A DNA stretch of 64,000 nt from Sporopachydermia quercuum (GCA_001599295.1 BCGN01000001.1:1240001-1304000), one strand, 5' to 3'. Positions 1 to 13,200 are shown, counted from the stretch's first letter. Made by a program: numbers and translations. Notes: generated by a model not told the origin, from the sequence alone.

Positions 1-2560
1 GCTTTTTCAATCCAGTCTATCCTACTCTTGATGATACATAACAATGCAGTGATTACCTATAGATTTGAATGAGAAAGAAAGAAAAAAAAAAAAGATAAAT
101 CTCATTTCTATTATTTCTATTTCTTTTTTATTGTTACTATCAAGCAAAAATTGTTGGACTTGTACAAGAGAAATCCATGCTTGATAGAAGTTTTGATACT
201 TGAATATAGTATTTGATTCGTAGTTATGTCGTTATCGTCTTTAGAGTTTATGTATTTTCATATCGTAGCGATAAAAAATGAATATCAAAAAACAAAGCAG
301 TACTTGATAAACTTGTAGAATACACAGTGAAAGGAGAATTATGAGCAAGCTAGTTAGTCCGGCCAAGGTAATGTTGGCATTATGGTTTCTTGTGGAATGA
401 AGCTTCCATTCACTGTCTAGAATGGTATCGATAATTGTATAGACAAGAACCATGAAAACTCCTCTCAATTTATTCAAGCCCCCCTGCGAATTGATCGACA
501 ATATTTTAATTAATGTGTGAAATAAAAAAGTTTGAGGTGCTAACGATGATTGGATGAGTGTATAGGCATAGGTATGGTATATCAAATATATCATGATACA
601 ACTTAGTTAACCCCTGCTAGGAAATGTTTTATTGATTCAAACTGTACGTTTTTACTGTGTGAAAAATGGAAAGCATATTTTCGTAGAATCACAGACACAC
701 TGTTTTGATTTCTCTACTATAAGTCAACCGTAATTGATTTATTCAGTCAAGTGTTTCCTAGATGTGAAAGATGAAAAGTGAACTTCTTAGCTCATTCTAC
801 TCAATCTGGAAGCTTTCTATCTTTGTCTAATTCTTAAATCAACCATTGGAATTTTGATAATCGAATAGTCAACCCAAGTCGTTTGAGCATAATAACCACC
901 TGCTTCTTTCTACTACTCCTACAACGTCACAGAATTTATCAGAGAATAATAGAACTCAGTAAATCTATAACCATTGTTGTACATCTCATAGAACTTATTC
1001 GGACTCGTACTTTGATGAAAGAGTAACCTCTCTTAAACTTAATTATAGTTGGAATTTGTTTATTCTTCTTTCCCTTCCAAGCAAAGTTCACACTCAATTT
1101 AGAGAAAATATCGAAAATGTTTCAAATTTGTTTTACTTTTAACTTTACTTTAGCGAGCGCGTTCAATAGCAAGTCTAATATGGTAGCTACATGACAATGC
1201 ATAGGATACGCGTCAAAAAATGAAAGTTGTGATTAAATACGAGAAAAATGAGTTTGATTTTATGGGAACAAAGAGTTATTGAAATGGTAGAATGAAATCA
1301 TCTGCTAATTCAAAATTTTAGTCAACGCGTTTTTTCTTCCGTTTCAATTCCACCACGCCAAAGGAAATGGAACGAAATGGAACTTCTTTTCATAAATTAG
1401 GAATTATTAAAAGGTGCAAGTAGCTTTCAAAATGCAAAGTGCCAATCCATGATGATCCATTTTTGACTTATTTGTCATTTAATATGTCAAACTCCTAAAT
1501 CGATCGCTTTGGTAAACAACCTGTTTTGGTTGCAGGCTGTCACTTTGAAGAGATCATTAGGACTTGAAATGTGTCGATCCTATTGTAGAAGTTTGGTGCT
1601 TTAAGGTTTTGGATCTTCTCATAGTAAATCCAGCTGTATTGAAATTAATGTGGAAAGAACATCAATAAAAATAGCTTAGAATATTCCAAATCAGAATTGA
1701 GTTTTAAAGTTCGTACTAGGTGGTGGCCTTTTTTAACCTTAATTGACTTTTCAGAACTTTATTTGTCACATTATGAGCTTCCTTGCCCTTAGTCTTAGTT
1801 GACTTTAGCCCATAATAGTCCTATGAGTAGGGTGGTACTTCCAAATCGACTTAACTCGAAAGGAAAAACATAAGAGAGAAGAAAAGAGGTATTTGTAGAA
1901 GTCAATCGGTATTATCATCAATTGGATGATTCCACTACGCTTCAGCATCAATGAATATTCAAGTCAAGCCTTTTTTTGCGGTGGTCATTTCAACATCCAA
2001 AGCAATGATTGATATCAGAACAATGGAGAACTATCAATCGAACCAATATACGATTTGCGAGAATAAAAACTACTACATCCTCTTTAAAACATGCTTGAAT
2101 ATCGAAAAACGCTGTGACCTCATGAGTTCGTCACAATTGCTGTTAAGTTCAAACTATATGGTATGATCTTGTCACGAGGAACACTCTAGAGTCTTTCGTG
2201 AATACTAGCGGTCCTACACTAAAGATTTTTCTTGACATTTTGATTATGTAATCTTCTATCTATTTATTGGAATATGTCTAACACAAACATGACTTTGCTC
2301 ACTTCTGAGTAAGTATGCCGAAAACACATAACTCAGACTCTCTGTTGCAAACAGCCAGCAATTGTCTAATTATCAGTTCCATTACAGTGAATCATACAAA
2401 GTTTCATTGAACAGGTCATAAAACATTCTTTTGAAGTACGTAACATAAATCATGAAATTATATAAAGAAAATGAAAGAAAAACTAGATACCTACTGTAAA
2501 CCAAGGATTGGAAATTGTAAACCATATAAAAAATTTAATCCAAAGAGATGATCAAATTGA
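1..2560. other. Intergenic, no recognisable gene
   Basis: AT-rich sequence with frequent stops in all frames. I see no conserved domain, tRNA box pair or repeat array. A 71-codon plus-strand frame at 1951-2166 and a 117-codon minus-strand frame at 241-594 match no family I know and lack the codon bias of the neighbouring genes, so I do not call them genes. The right end, from about 2400, should contain the 3' end region of the minus-strand transporter that stops at 2561. Confidence 0.55.
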
Positions 2561-4273
2561 TTAGGCTTTTGATTCATCAATTGAAGTGCTTGATGACTTT
2601 TCAATGAATTCATCCTTAACTTCGCCCTTAGGATTTGAAAAATCAATTTCTGGCACAGTGTTCTCGGTAAGACCTAGCTCCTCGTAGATTCTGGCCATTC
2701 TAGCATTATCAGCGGCACCAGTGCCGGAATCATCATGGAATAATTCATCAATTTCTTCTAAGGTTCTTCCCTTGGTTTCAGGAAGGAAGAACCATACGTA
2801 GAAAGCACTCAAGAACGAAATGATACCGAAGAAAATGTAAGCACCATAATGCATAGTCTTGAACATATCAGATGTAGCCATTGCAACAGCAAAGTTATTC
2901 AACCAATTTGAAGAGGCACCAATTGAAACACCCTTAGCACGAACACCAAGTGGGAAAACCTCAGAGACGACAATCCAAGCGCAAGGACCCCATGAGTAAC
3001 CGAAATTACAGACGAAAATCCAACAGAAGACGACAGCTACCCAACCGGCACCAGAATGATTATCAAAATCACCCCAGAAAGAACCAGCAATACCAGCATC
3101 AACGAATAAACAAACAGCCATACCCAGTGAACCAGCAATCAATGTCGGTTTTCTTCCCCAGCTGTCAACATACATAACAGTAGGAATAGTGAAGACAAAC
3201 ATACAAATACCGACGACACCAGAGGCTAACAGAGAGATAGAGCTTCCAGTCAATCCTAAATCCTGAAAAATAAATGCTGCATAATAAACGATACCATTGA
3301 CGCCAGACCATTGTTGGAACATCATAGTAAGAACGGCAACTAAGGTTCTCTTTCTTAAGCCTGGATGAACAAAAAGTCTCTTGTATGAGTTGTAACCTAA
3401 TAGGAAGTTTGATTTTCTTGAACCATCTTGATAATCGGGGAATAACTCTCTTGATGTTTCAAGATCGAAGATACGTTGCGCCTTAATTTCTAAAAATTCA
3501 ATTCTAATAGATTCATCGCTGATTGGGAGATTTCGAAGTCTAGCGATGGTCTCCAGGGCTTCTTCTTCAAGTCCTCTATTAACTAACCATCTTGGAGACT
3601 GGGGCATGAACATGATACCAACACCGAGGACGAATGCTGGAGCAATTTGAATACAAATAGGAATCAGCCAAGCAGCATTACTTTGTCCTTCTCCTGTTCC
3701 TCCAATGTAGTTAGTTCCGTAACCAATCCAGTACGAAACCATAATACCAAAAGTAATAGAAAGTTGTTGTAAAGCAACTAGAGCACCTCGAATTTCTGGG
3801 GGTGATAACTCAGCATTGTATAAAGGTACGATCATTGACAAGGAACCTACACCCAGACCAGTGACGAATCTACCTCCATAGATATAGTCAGCGTTTTGAG
3901 CACAGGCTTGTACAATTACACCCACAATGAAGACAACCACACCAACCACGGTACATAGTTTTCTACCAAGAGCATCTGCAAGATAACCATTTGCTAATAC
4001 ACCAACCCAGGCTCCCAGTTCCAAAATTGAAGTCAATAGACCTCTTGTGGTTGGATTGCTGATGTTTTCGACATGAATCCTTTGCTGGAAAGAATGCATA
4101 TTCATGATTTGACCAAACATACCTTGGTTATAACCATAAACAAAACCACCAAGGGATGCAAAAATTGCGATAGCGAAAACCTTAGCATTATTGAATAGAC
4201 CTTTGACACCTACTGGCTTGTCTCCCCTTTTACTAGCTAAGGCAGAGATTGGTTGTGAACTAACAGCAACCAT
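2561..4273 (-). CDS. XUT1: MFS sugar transporter, Xut1-like (copy A)
   Basis: This 570-residue plasma-membrane sugar porter of the major facilitator superfamily is probably a proton symporter or facilitator for xylose/glucose. As I recall it, the protein is close to Scheffersomyces stipitis Xut1 along its whole length. Visible motifs are GGFVYG at residues 42-47 in the first membrane helix (the G-G/F-XXX-G motif reported for xylose-preferring yeast transporters), GRRxxG-type GGRFVTGLGVG near 133-143, PQSPRWL at 224-230, QQWSG in helix 7 and PETKGRTLEE after helix 12. The charged C-terminal tail is cytosolic. A second copy lies 3.3 kb upstream in the same orientation. Residues 76-171 are encoded by DNA identical to that copy. 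The usual Glu of PESPR is Gln here and in copy B. Family is certain; the substrate is inferred from homology and the neighbouring XYL genes. Confidence 0.9.
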   Translation of the reverse strand: MVAVSSQPISALASKRGDKPVGVKGLFNNAKVFAIAIFASLGGFVYGYNQGMFGQIMNMHSFQQRIHVENISNPTTRGLLTSILELGAWVGVLANGYLADALGRKLCTVVGVVVFIVGVIVQACAQNADYIYGGRFVTGLGVGSLSMIVPLYNAELSPPEIRGALVALQQLSITFGIMVSYWIGYGTNYIGGTGEGQSNAAWLIPICIQIAPAFVLGVGIMFMPQSPRWLVNRGLEEEALETIARLRNLPISDESIRIEFLEIKAQRIFDLETSRELFPDYQDGSRKSNFLLGYNSYKRLFVHPGLRKRTLVAVLTMMFQQWSGVNGIVYYAAFIFQDLGLTGSSISLLASGVVGICMFVFTIPTVMYVDSWGRKPTLIAGSLGMAVCLFVDAGIAGSFWGDFDNHSGAGWVAVVFCWIFVCNFGYSWGPCAWIVVSEVFPLGVRAKGVSIGASSNWLNNFAVAMATSDMFKTMHYGAYIFFGIISFLSAFYVWFFLPETKGRTLEEIDELFHDDSGTGAADNARMARIYEELGLTENTVPEIDFSNPKGEVKDEFIEKSSSTSIDESKA

Positions 4274-7200
4274 TATTAATTAGATAGTATGTGAATGAGT
4301 TTGAATAGATTAAAAAAAAATCCGCGAGTTATAGTTCACTAAGGATAATGGGTGATGAGTAGTTCAATTCAAGTAAATGAATCGAAATTTGTATGAAATT
4401 TAAAATGTATTATCAAAATTTTGACTTGAGTCGATTTGAATTTTTAAAGTAAGAAAGAAAAACCTTTTATTTTTTAAGGATTCTGAATTGATTTGATGAA
4501 ACTAGGGAGGGATTATGGCGTATTTATAACCAGAAGGCTATTAAATCTTTTTGTTATCAATCAAGGGGGAAATAACTGACCATTTACCTTTATTCTGGGG
4601 AAATCTGGGGAAATTTCAACGGCTATTTGTTATGATTAAAGAGGGAATAATAGGTTGATTTTTATCAGTAGTTTTCGAGTCTTCGTTTGAACTTTGGTGA
4701 AGATTTGTACGTAAAGGACTTATATCCGGAGTTTTAAATTGAGAATTGAGCCCAGTTTGAAATGTAAAAAGTAAATCATACCGTTAGACGTTATAAATCT
4801 GAACTTTACTACGTTAGTATGCGGCTAATATAAAAAATTAATGTTTACTGAATCTGGTATAGATAAACTTTATTGAGAGTGATGGGGTGGAATAATGAAG
4901 ACTACTGTTGAGTTAGTAGTATTAGTGATGACATGCTTTGAGTCTGAAATCTGGGAAGGAAAAACCTAGGTTTATTGATTTTATTGTAAAACCAATGCTT
5001 AATGAATCAGTTTTACTGAAAGAAACAAAAATTGTTACGGAAATCACCATCAGTATTGCAATCTGTGTACTCAGGAAGGTAAAAGAAATCATCATCTTAT
5101 TATTTAGGTTGATATAAAGCCGCTCCGTACACTTACTGTTTTACTGATGCTTAATAAACTAAGCCTAAGGGACAGTATTGGAATGAGAAATCTACTATCA
5201 ACAAAATCACCTATGACCAACTTTGAATGATTTCTGTGAATCAAGTCTAAATTGTGTTTCTGAGATGTTCTTGTGTTCTTGTTTGGTACAATGATTTGTT
5301 ACTACGACATTTGAAACGACCTTCTAGTTCTATGATAAACGTTGAGAGATGACACAAAACTGATTAATCGAAATACTCTTCATCTGAATGAATAGATCAA
5401 TAAACTCCCATAAATTAGACAACTATGTTACTTCGGTTTAAAAAAATATATTCATTTGGCTCCCTTATTTGAGATCAAAAGAAAAGGGTTCATCTTTTAT
5501 TTTCACCCTTGTTTCAATCCTTTTCTTATTACTTGTGATAGAGAAAAAACTTACTGTTGGCTAGCATGGTTCACATAATTCAACTCCACTTCATAACCGA
5601 AGTAGCTCATCGGCTTCCCAATAGAAAAAGCTTCACTTATTTTGAGTGAAGTTAGTTCTTGGTTTATTCCGGGTACTGCTCTCAATTATTTTAAAGTGTT
5701 TCTGAAGTTGAAAATGAATCGATGAATTGTTCCGCGATTGAAACTTAAGAATTGTTTCAACCATTACGATCATTAGGTATAAAATCCTCATTAGAGAGTG
5801 CCGTGCAATTGCTTTTATAAATATAAGAATTTACTCTACAGTCCAGGAATTTGAACGTTCAGTTGTAGAGCTATAGAAAAATATGTCCTATATAAAAAGT
5901 TACATTCGCCAGATCATAACAAATGTTTGAGATTAATAGATAAACCAGTTACTAGTTGTATATACAATACTTGATTCCCACTTTGTTTTACCACAGAATA
6001 TGTTATCAAATCAAAAGTAAATAGTTCTGAGATTGTTTGATTCACAGTTGCTGTATTTAGATACCAGGTTGTAATTGAAAATAGAAAATACATTTATATC
6101 AAGGGATATACCGAGAAGTTTGGTCAAATAACTTTATGGATATAAAAACAAAACTCGCTCCTTTCGTAACAACAATCTACCCTGTGGGAAGTCAAAACTT
6201 CCCCAATCTTTCGGTTAAACAAAATCAACTGTAGCTAATCAAAGAGATTTCTTGCAAGAAGTCATTCAATTTTCTGGATTTCTCTCTTACCTAAATAGCC
6301 ATTGTTATAAGACAATAGAAAACAATAAATATATTAGGAGAAACTTTTGAAAGATTACTTGTCATGGGTATAAATAGATCATGAAGCTTATATAAGTTCC
6401 ATATAGTGAAATGACCCGAGAGAATGAGAAACAAACTTAAGATTGAGCTTAATTAAGTAAGAGAATAGGCTGTATGGCCCATAATGCGAATCAAATAAAG
6501 ATCACCTTTCACTGGGTTGACTAGCCTGAATTTCTTTTTGTAGTATATTAATTAAGAAGTATATTGAAAAACAAGAGATATATTACAACCACACAATTTT
6601 TTGCTATCCGCTGAATTAAACATGGCTATTTGATTAAGTACTTGATTATGATCCTTCTTTACCATCCTGTATCATGAACAGATTTCTAGCGATCTAACCA
6701 ACTAAATGAACTGGTAAATCTGTGACAAGAAGCAGCTCATTGACAATTACTTACTGGTTTCTATCAGAACTAACAAAACATAAACAAGTACGTAAAATAG
6801 AAGTTCCCTGGAGTAACTTCATAATCAGCTACAGACAATATTCATTGATGAAGTATAGTCATTTTGCTAGTGAGTATGTCGTGGATGAATTGTAAGAGAA
6901 GATCGGTTGAAATAGTTACGTACAAAAACTAAGCATCTGTAATAAAGTTAAGTTAGTAAGGGCTATTTCAAACTGTTCCTATGGATTATTCCGAAACTCT
7001 ATTTTTGCAGGCTTCGTCTATTCTCTTACCGTATTTCGTATACTTATCATCTCAACTGAAAATGAAACATTGATCGGGCCTCTATATATGAGTTGGGTAG
7101 AAATAGAGGGCACAAGCATATCTCACCTCTTGACCTGAGAAATGGGAATTGGTTTTGCTTTTATGCTAACGTGACAGGAATAATCCCTAGAGAAAAACTG

Positions 7201-7589
7201 ACAAGCAAGTAGTACTTAAAGAGTACTCCTATTTCATTTCCACAGAAGTCCTAAGGCATAGTTACCGTCCCTTATTCTATATAAAATAAAAATAAAATAA
7301 AACTAAGTGACAGAATAGCTCGAAAATACCAAAAAGTGGTTTTTGTGATCGTAAGATGGTATATTTTGTTTTCATGAGAATATCGATCCTGACTTGGTTT
7401 TCAGCAAAAGCCCGACAGTAACTAATACAGGAGGTTTGACTTTCTACAAGGTCTTTTATAGAGTATATGTTAATTAAATAAGTGTGAAATCATAATATAA
7501 CATCGTAAAAGAAAAAATTAGATCGTAAATGTTTAATAATACAACAGAAATCGTAGCATGCATGCATGTCTTCATGATTATATATATAA
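4274..7589. other. 3.3-kb spacer between the tandem transporters
   Basis: No coding region is recognisable. The part nearest 4273 is the copy A promoter: a TATA-like TATTTATA lies about 250 bp upstream of its ATG, and a tandem CTGGGG pair lies about 320 bp upstream. The remainder is AT-rich with no clear repeat. It is long for a yeast intergenic region. Confidence 0.6.
4594..4613 (+). promoter_or_regulatory. Tandem Mig1/CreA-like sites upstream of transporter A
   Basis: TCTGGGGAAA occurs twice head to tail at 4594-4603 and 4604-4613, one helical turn apart. CTGGGG fits the SYGGGG/SYGGRG core of Mig1 and CreA carbon-catabolite repressors, and the first copy has an AT-rich stretch (TTTATT) just 5', as Mig1 sites do. 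The site is about 320 bp upstream of the ATG. Seen: the repeat. Inferred: glucose repression. Confidence 0.45.
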
Positions 7590-9305
7590 TTATGCTTTTT
7601 CATTAGCTTCGCTAGAATTGATACTGCCATTATCATGAGAAGTACTTGGCTTGACGCTGACGTTATAATATGAATCTGGTAAGGTATTTCCAACAAATCC
7701 CATTTCTTCCCAAATTCTAACCATTCTCGCAGCATCAGCAGCACCAATACCGGAATCATCTCTGAATAACATATCCATTTCTTCAAGAGTCTTATTCTTA
7801 GTTTCAGGAACAAAGAAAAAAATGTAGGCACCGCCTAATAGACAGAAGCAACCGAACCAAATGTAAGCACCATATCTCCATGAGGCAATCATATCAGAAG
7901 TTGACATTGCAACAACAAAGTTGTTCAACCAATTTGAAGAGGCACCAATTGAAACACCCTTTGCTCTGTAGGCCAATGGGAAAACTTCGGAAACGACAAC
8001 CCAAGCACAAGGACCCCATGAGTAACCGAAATTAACAACATAAATCCAAATGAATACAACAGCTACCCAACCGGCACCGGAATGATCGTCGAAAGAGTAC
8101 CAAAATGAACCAGAGATACCAGCAACAATAAAATGACAAATGGCCATACCAATAGAACCAGTGATCAGAGTCTTCTTCCTACCAAAATTATCAACAAACA
8201 GAACAGTTGGAATAGTAGCAAGGAAGTTAACAATACCGACAACACCAGAAGCTAACAAAGAAATGGTATTACCAGTTAATCCTAAATCTTGGAAAATAAA
8301 TGGTGCATAGTATAAAATAGCATTAATACCAGACCATTGTTGGAACAACATAGTAAGCACTGCAACTAAGGTTCTCTTTCTCAAACCAGGATGAACAAAC
8401 AATGCCTTGTAGTCGTTGTAACCAATCAAAAAGTTAGATCTTCTTGAACCATCTTGATAATCTGGATACTTTTCTCTTGCTGATTCAACGTCAAAAACAT
8501 GTTGAGCCTTCATTTCTAAAAATTCAATTTTAATTAATTCATCATCAGCCGACCTGTCTCTAAGGTAACAAATAGTGTCTAAAGCTTCTTGTTCACGGTT
8601 TTGGTCCATGAGCCATCTTGGAGATTGGGGCATAAACATAATACCAAAACCAAGGATCAATGCAGGAGCAATTTGAATACAAATAGGAATCAACCAAGCA
8701 GCATCACTTTGTCCTTCTCCTGTTCCTCCAATGTAGTTAGTTCCGTAACCAATCCAGTACGAAACCAGAATACCAAAAGTAATGGCAAGTTGTTGTAAAG
8801 CAACTAGAGCACCTCGAATTTCTGGGGGTGATAACTCAGCATTGTATAAAGGTACGATCATTGACAAGGAACCTACACCCAGACCAGTGACGAATCTACC
8901 TCCATAGATATAGTCAGCGTTTTGAGCACAGGCTTGTACAATTACACCCACAATGAAGACAACCACACCAACCACGGTACATAGTTTTCTACCAAGAGCA
9001 TCTGCAAGATAACCATTTGCTAATACACCAACCCAGGCTCCCAGTTCCAAAATTGAAGTCAATAGACCTCTTGTAGTGGGATCTCGGATCGTTTCAACGT
9101 CAATCTGNTGTTGAAAGGAATGCATATTCATGATTTGACCAAACATACCTTGGTTATAACCATAAACAAAACCACCAAGGGATGCAAAAATGGCAATAAG
9201 AGAAACTTTTTTGTTTGAAGCAAAAGCATGGAAGCCAACTTTTCCAGCAATAGCAGCCCGCTTGTCAGCAAGACCTTTCGGTAATGTGCCCTCTAATTCA
9301 GTCAT
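7590..9305 (-). CDS. XUT1: MFS sugar transporter, Xut1-like (copy B)
   Basis: A 571-residue paralogue of copy A with the same twelve-helix sugar-porter layout: GGFVYG at residues 44-49, PQSPRWL in the loop after helix 6, QQWSG and YYAPFIF in helix 7, and PETKNKTLEE after helix 12. It has the canonical YYAPFIF where copy A has YYAAFIF, so copy B looks closer to the ancestral form in that helix. The first 60 residues, the central loop and the last 45 residues differ clearly from copy A, while residues 78-173 are identical at DNA level. One ambiguous base (9108) leaves residue 66 as His or Gln; copy A has Gln. It probably imports xylose or glucose, like its twin; different affinity or regulation could explain keeping both. 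Confidence 0.9.
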   Translation of the reverse strand: MTELEGTLPKGLADKRAAIAGKVGFHAFASNKKVSLIAIFASLGGFVYGYNQGMFGQIMNMHSFQXQIDVETIRDPTTRGLLTSILELGAWVGVLANGYLADALGRKLCTVVGVVVFIVGVIVQACAQNADYIYGGRFVTGLGVGSLSMIVPLYNAELSPPEIRGALVALQQLAITFGILVSYWIGYGTNYIGGTGEGQSDAAWLIPICIQIAPALILGFGIMFMPQSPRWLMDQNREQEALDTICYLRDRSADDELIKIEFLEMKAQHVFDVESAREKYPDYQDGSRRSNFLIGYNDYKALFVHPGLRKRTLVAVLTMLFQQWSGINAILYYAPFIFQDLGLTGNTISLLASGVVGIVNFLATIPTVLFVDNFGRKKTLITGSIGMAICHFIVAGISGSFWYSFDDHSGAGWVAVVFIWIYVVNFGYSWGPCAWVVVSEVFPLAYRAKGVSIGASSNWLNNFVVAMSTSDMIASWRYGAYIWFGCFCLLGGAYIFFFVPETKNKTLEEMDMLFRDDSGIGAADAARMVRIWEEMGFVGNTLPDSYYNVSVKPSTSHDNGSINSSEANEKA

Positions 9306-10267
9306 TATGAGGATATAGGGCTATATGTGTTATTTGTAATATTTTTTCTTCCAGTAGAATATGGAATATTTATAGTAAATGTGAATAGTAGTTTTTGATT
9401 TATCCTTTAAGGGGATTTAGTCTCTAGAAGTGTTTGTTTATAAGTCGTAGTCAATCAAATATTGATTTAATAGTATATGAATGAAAATAAGTAAGAATAG
9501 GAATATAAGTAAAACTGGTGTGAACATAGAGAAGAAAACCTCTTTATATACTTTTTAAATATGACCATTCTTTTAGACGTAGATATTATAATAAACTGTA
9601 AATTGAAGGAGCGGAAGAACAAGCACTTCGACTCGAAAGTTCAATGAATACTAATTGTAGTGATTAAGTGAGCCAAACGAAGTAAGGTTTAGACACTGGA
9701 AAAACTATTGAATCTTATTTTTATTTCAGTAGTTATCTTGGTAATAAAGTTTTCTACTATTACCATTTTCATGTCTATCCCTGACTCACTAGTCCAGGTC
9801 ACACCAATGACGAAGGCTAAAGGGTCTGTGTTTACCTCGTTCGCTCGGAGCTCTATTAATAGGAAAGTGTCTGTTCCATTCTCCCCACCTTTACCAGATA
9901 TTTAAGATTATACTTGGTTTTTCAGTTCGTGCCCCATGTATTTTACATGGTTGTTAACTATGAAAGGGGGTAGAGTGAGTTTTAGGAGTTGGAGTGTCTC
10001 GTTTATTGGCTTAACCATCCTTTTCACTAATGTTTTCTAAAATTTCTATTTCGGAAGAATTACTTGGTTTCTCAACAGTATTATTCTAGTTAAAGTTTAT
10101 CATTGAATCAAGCTACATAGCAACCACCATTAAATCTTGTATTTAGATTATTCTTAACTGGCTTAACGGGAATTCTAGTACATCCTAACTCTTTGTAGTT
10201 TCTTCCTTCCCCATTTACTTACTCTCAACCCCATAAAACTTAACAGGGTCTGCGTCGTTCTTTATTA

Positions 10268-10273
10268 CCCCAG
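10268..10273 (-). promoter_or_regulatory. Mig1/CreA-like site upstream of transporter B
   Basis: CCCCAG, read on the minus strand as CTGGGG, is preceded on that strand by the AT-rich TTATTAAT, a good Mig1-type arrangement. It lies about 960 bp upstream of the copy B ATG. A single site, so weak evidence on its own. Confidence 0.3.
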
Positions 10274-13200
10274 ATTAATAATTCGGAGCTTTAAGGTTAG
10301 CATGAAACCCTATTAAGGTTTGATTCTTCATTCATCATATGCTTGTTGTTGCACCTCTAACCAACTCAATGCATCACCGAATGATGTCGAAAAGAAAGAA
10401 AAAGAAAGAAATGCATAAAGGAACTTTAATAACAAGGATATCAACGGAAAAAATCGTTCTGGTTAGCTGATATTGAATAAAATGTAGTAGGTGTTGCTAT
10501 ATAGTCGCTTCAGATTGGGAAGTCAATGAAGATTTTTGAACTGTGTATCTGAGGGGGAAATATAAGAGTAGTAAGTCTTGTAATGCCAAATGAAATCTTT
10601 CGTTGCATATGTATAAAACTGAAATCTGCTTATTTTATCCTTTGATAGAGAGTCCGTTAATAGATTTGAATGTTACTTATTGCTATCATTCTTAGCTACC
10701 ATCACGCCTGTCCAATACCATGTCTACCATATCTTGCTTCGAAAATATGAAGTTAGGACTTGATATGTTTTCTTTCAAAACCTTCCCATAAATGTCTGAA
10801 ACGGTAACTACTCACCCACGAATGAGTATAGCTTTCCTCTGGCTTTTTTTATACCCCTACATAATTGTGCTGAATATCGATTAAATGCTCAGTTATTGGA
10901 TTATACGAGAATATTACTCTTGGACGTTAGTTAGAAGATAGGAACCGTTTCCCAGTTTTTTCATAGCTTAATAATAAAGTGGAGTAATTCAACTACGTCC
11001 TAAATATATCAACATCTTCTGATACTTAGATGTCACACATCAAATCGCAACGATACAAATTAAATATACAGATATATTTGGTAACATAGGAAAAATACCT
11101 TTCATAGAAAATGTTCCATAGATGATTAATTCTTAAACAAATAAATGTTATCATTAGTTTTGAGGGGAACTTTGCTGCTACGTTATAGTACCAGGTTATA
11201 CACTGAACTAATGAATCTGATTTCCAGTCACCAATTGACCCTTGTAGCCATTGTCTGAGTTCCCTAATTGACGATAGGACTTCAAAGAGCATGGTACCAT
11301 GGATGTGAATTGTATGTACATCGAATCAGTAATCTTCATATAGCCACTCAATTCAATTCCGTAGAATTTTAGAAATTAAGATACATCTTACAATTAGCAT
11401 TTAATAATAGACATATCGAATCATTTTTGGTGACAACAGTAATGCTATAATCAAATTGTAAAACGGACAAACCATCACTCTTCTATGGATTTCCTATCAC
11501 CAAATTACTGTCCAACATAAGGAAGCGATCATACCGGAGTAAAGCTTCATTTGATAATATGAACCTAAATAATACTCTCTTGAAAATGGATGCTAGCCAA
11601 GATATGATGTCATGAAATCATTCCTGTTCTACATGGAAGTTCTTAGATTCAAAGCTTCATATTGATGTTCCGATGGCCCAAACTAAGCCTTGTCAAACTC
11701 GAAAAAATTAGGGTGATGCTGAAAATTTTGAGAAAGGGTCTGAGGAGATGAGGTTTTGCTGCAATGGTCCTCGTTTTGAATAATAACACCTGAACGTTAA
11801 CAAGATGTGCTTGTATCAAAAAAAGGAAGAAACAGTTGAACAAAGTACTGTTAGCTTAACTCAAACTTGAAAACAAGCAATCATTATTTTTGGTAATCGA
11901 AGTATTATATTATGAACTTTTGATTTTGATGAAGGTATTCAAGAATTCTCTCAGGTGATTCATAGAGTTTTAGCGTGGAGTCAGGAAATAAAACATTTCC
12001 ATCATTTAAACTTAATCTTGTAAGGCTAAGGCAACATAAAGTTTGAACTTTAAAAATAGTTTTTCCGGTTTTCATAATATGAGGGGTCTGGCATTCGAAG
12101 CTGAAATAGTGAATCGAAACAATAATTTTTTGGGGTCAAATCATCAGAAAGTCGTGAGATTATAAAACCTTCAAATGACTGAAATTAGCTAATAAGTATT
12201 TCTTGACATTAAAGTTGCTGCTTTTGACATTTTAGTAAGCTTTCAACTGAAACCACTGCGGAACAACCGTTTCGTTCTTAATTTCGTAACTTTTCATGTC
12301 TGGCGAAAATGTAATTCCCATTTGTAACGAATAGATCAAGTATAGAAGATATCTGAAGCCAAGAGTACCAAGGTATATTTAGTGTTCTGGACATCGAGTA
12401 ACCAATATTGGGCTGAAACTTGTTCAACATGCAACTCTCCACTTGAAATTAACGCGAACCTTAACGCTAACGTTCAAGATACTCCGGATTAAATCTGTAG
12501 AATTTTTCCGAAATGGTTTCACTTCTATAATCATCAAATCAAATCCTAGATCTGAAGTAGCCTAGCTGAAATTCTCTTTTCTTAAAGTATGTTATCAATC
12601 AAATTGAAGCGGGGATTTGAAAATTTAAATTGTCCACAACTACTTGCCGAGTTCGGGCAGCTTTTCATTTATATCAAAATACAGAAGTATTATTTAAGGG
12701 AACTAGAATAATTACGGAAGCTCAACCTGTTGCCGTACACTGATTTGATTGAACTTATTCATCAATATGGGATTTTCGACATTATCAGCCAGTATTCAAA
12801 TCGAACTGCTGTTTTTACTTCTTAGTCAAAGATTGTATCTTCTCTGGTTCAGAAAGCTTAATTTAGCAAGAATCACAGGACTAACTCAAATAGTTAAACC
12901 CCTTGAATTTTCATTGGGTAGAGGATGTCAGACTACTTTTACTTTTCTTTCCGGCAAACAGTAACCAGTCTCGGAAAAATATTATTTCTAATAAAAGTCA
13001 TCCTTTTGATGGTAAGTTCTTAGACCCTTCAATACGACCACGCATTCGATTGGATTATCTATCAGTTTAATTCTAATCATCAATAAAACCAATTTTCCCT
13101 TGTGCCATTGTTAGTTAGACTCGATAATGTTCAATAAGAACTTTATCAATGTGTTGCAAGCTTCTATGTTGCCACATTGATTTCTGCAAAACAATTCGAT

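Noticed and set aside
241-594. 117-codon minus-strand frame near the left end
   Set aside because: Hydrophobic, Ile/Leu/Tyr-rich composition typical of AT-rich noise; no family match.
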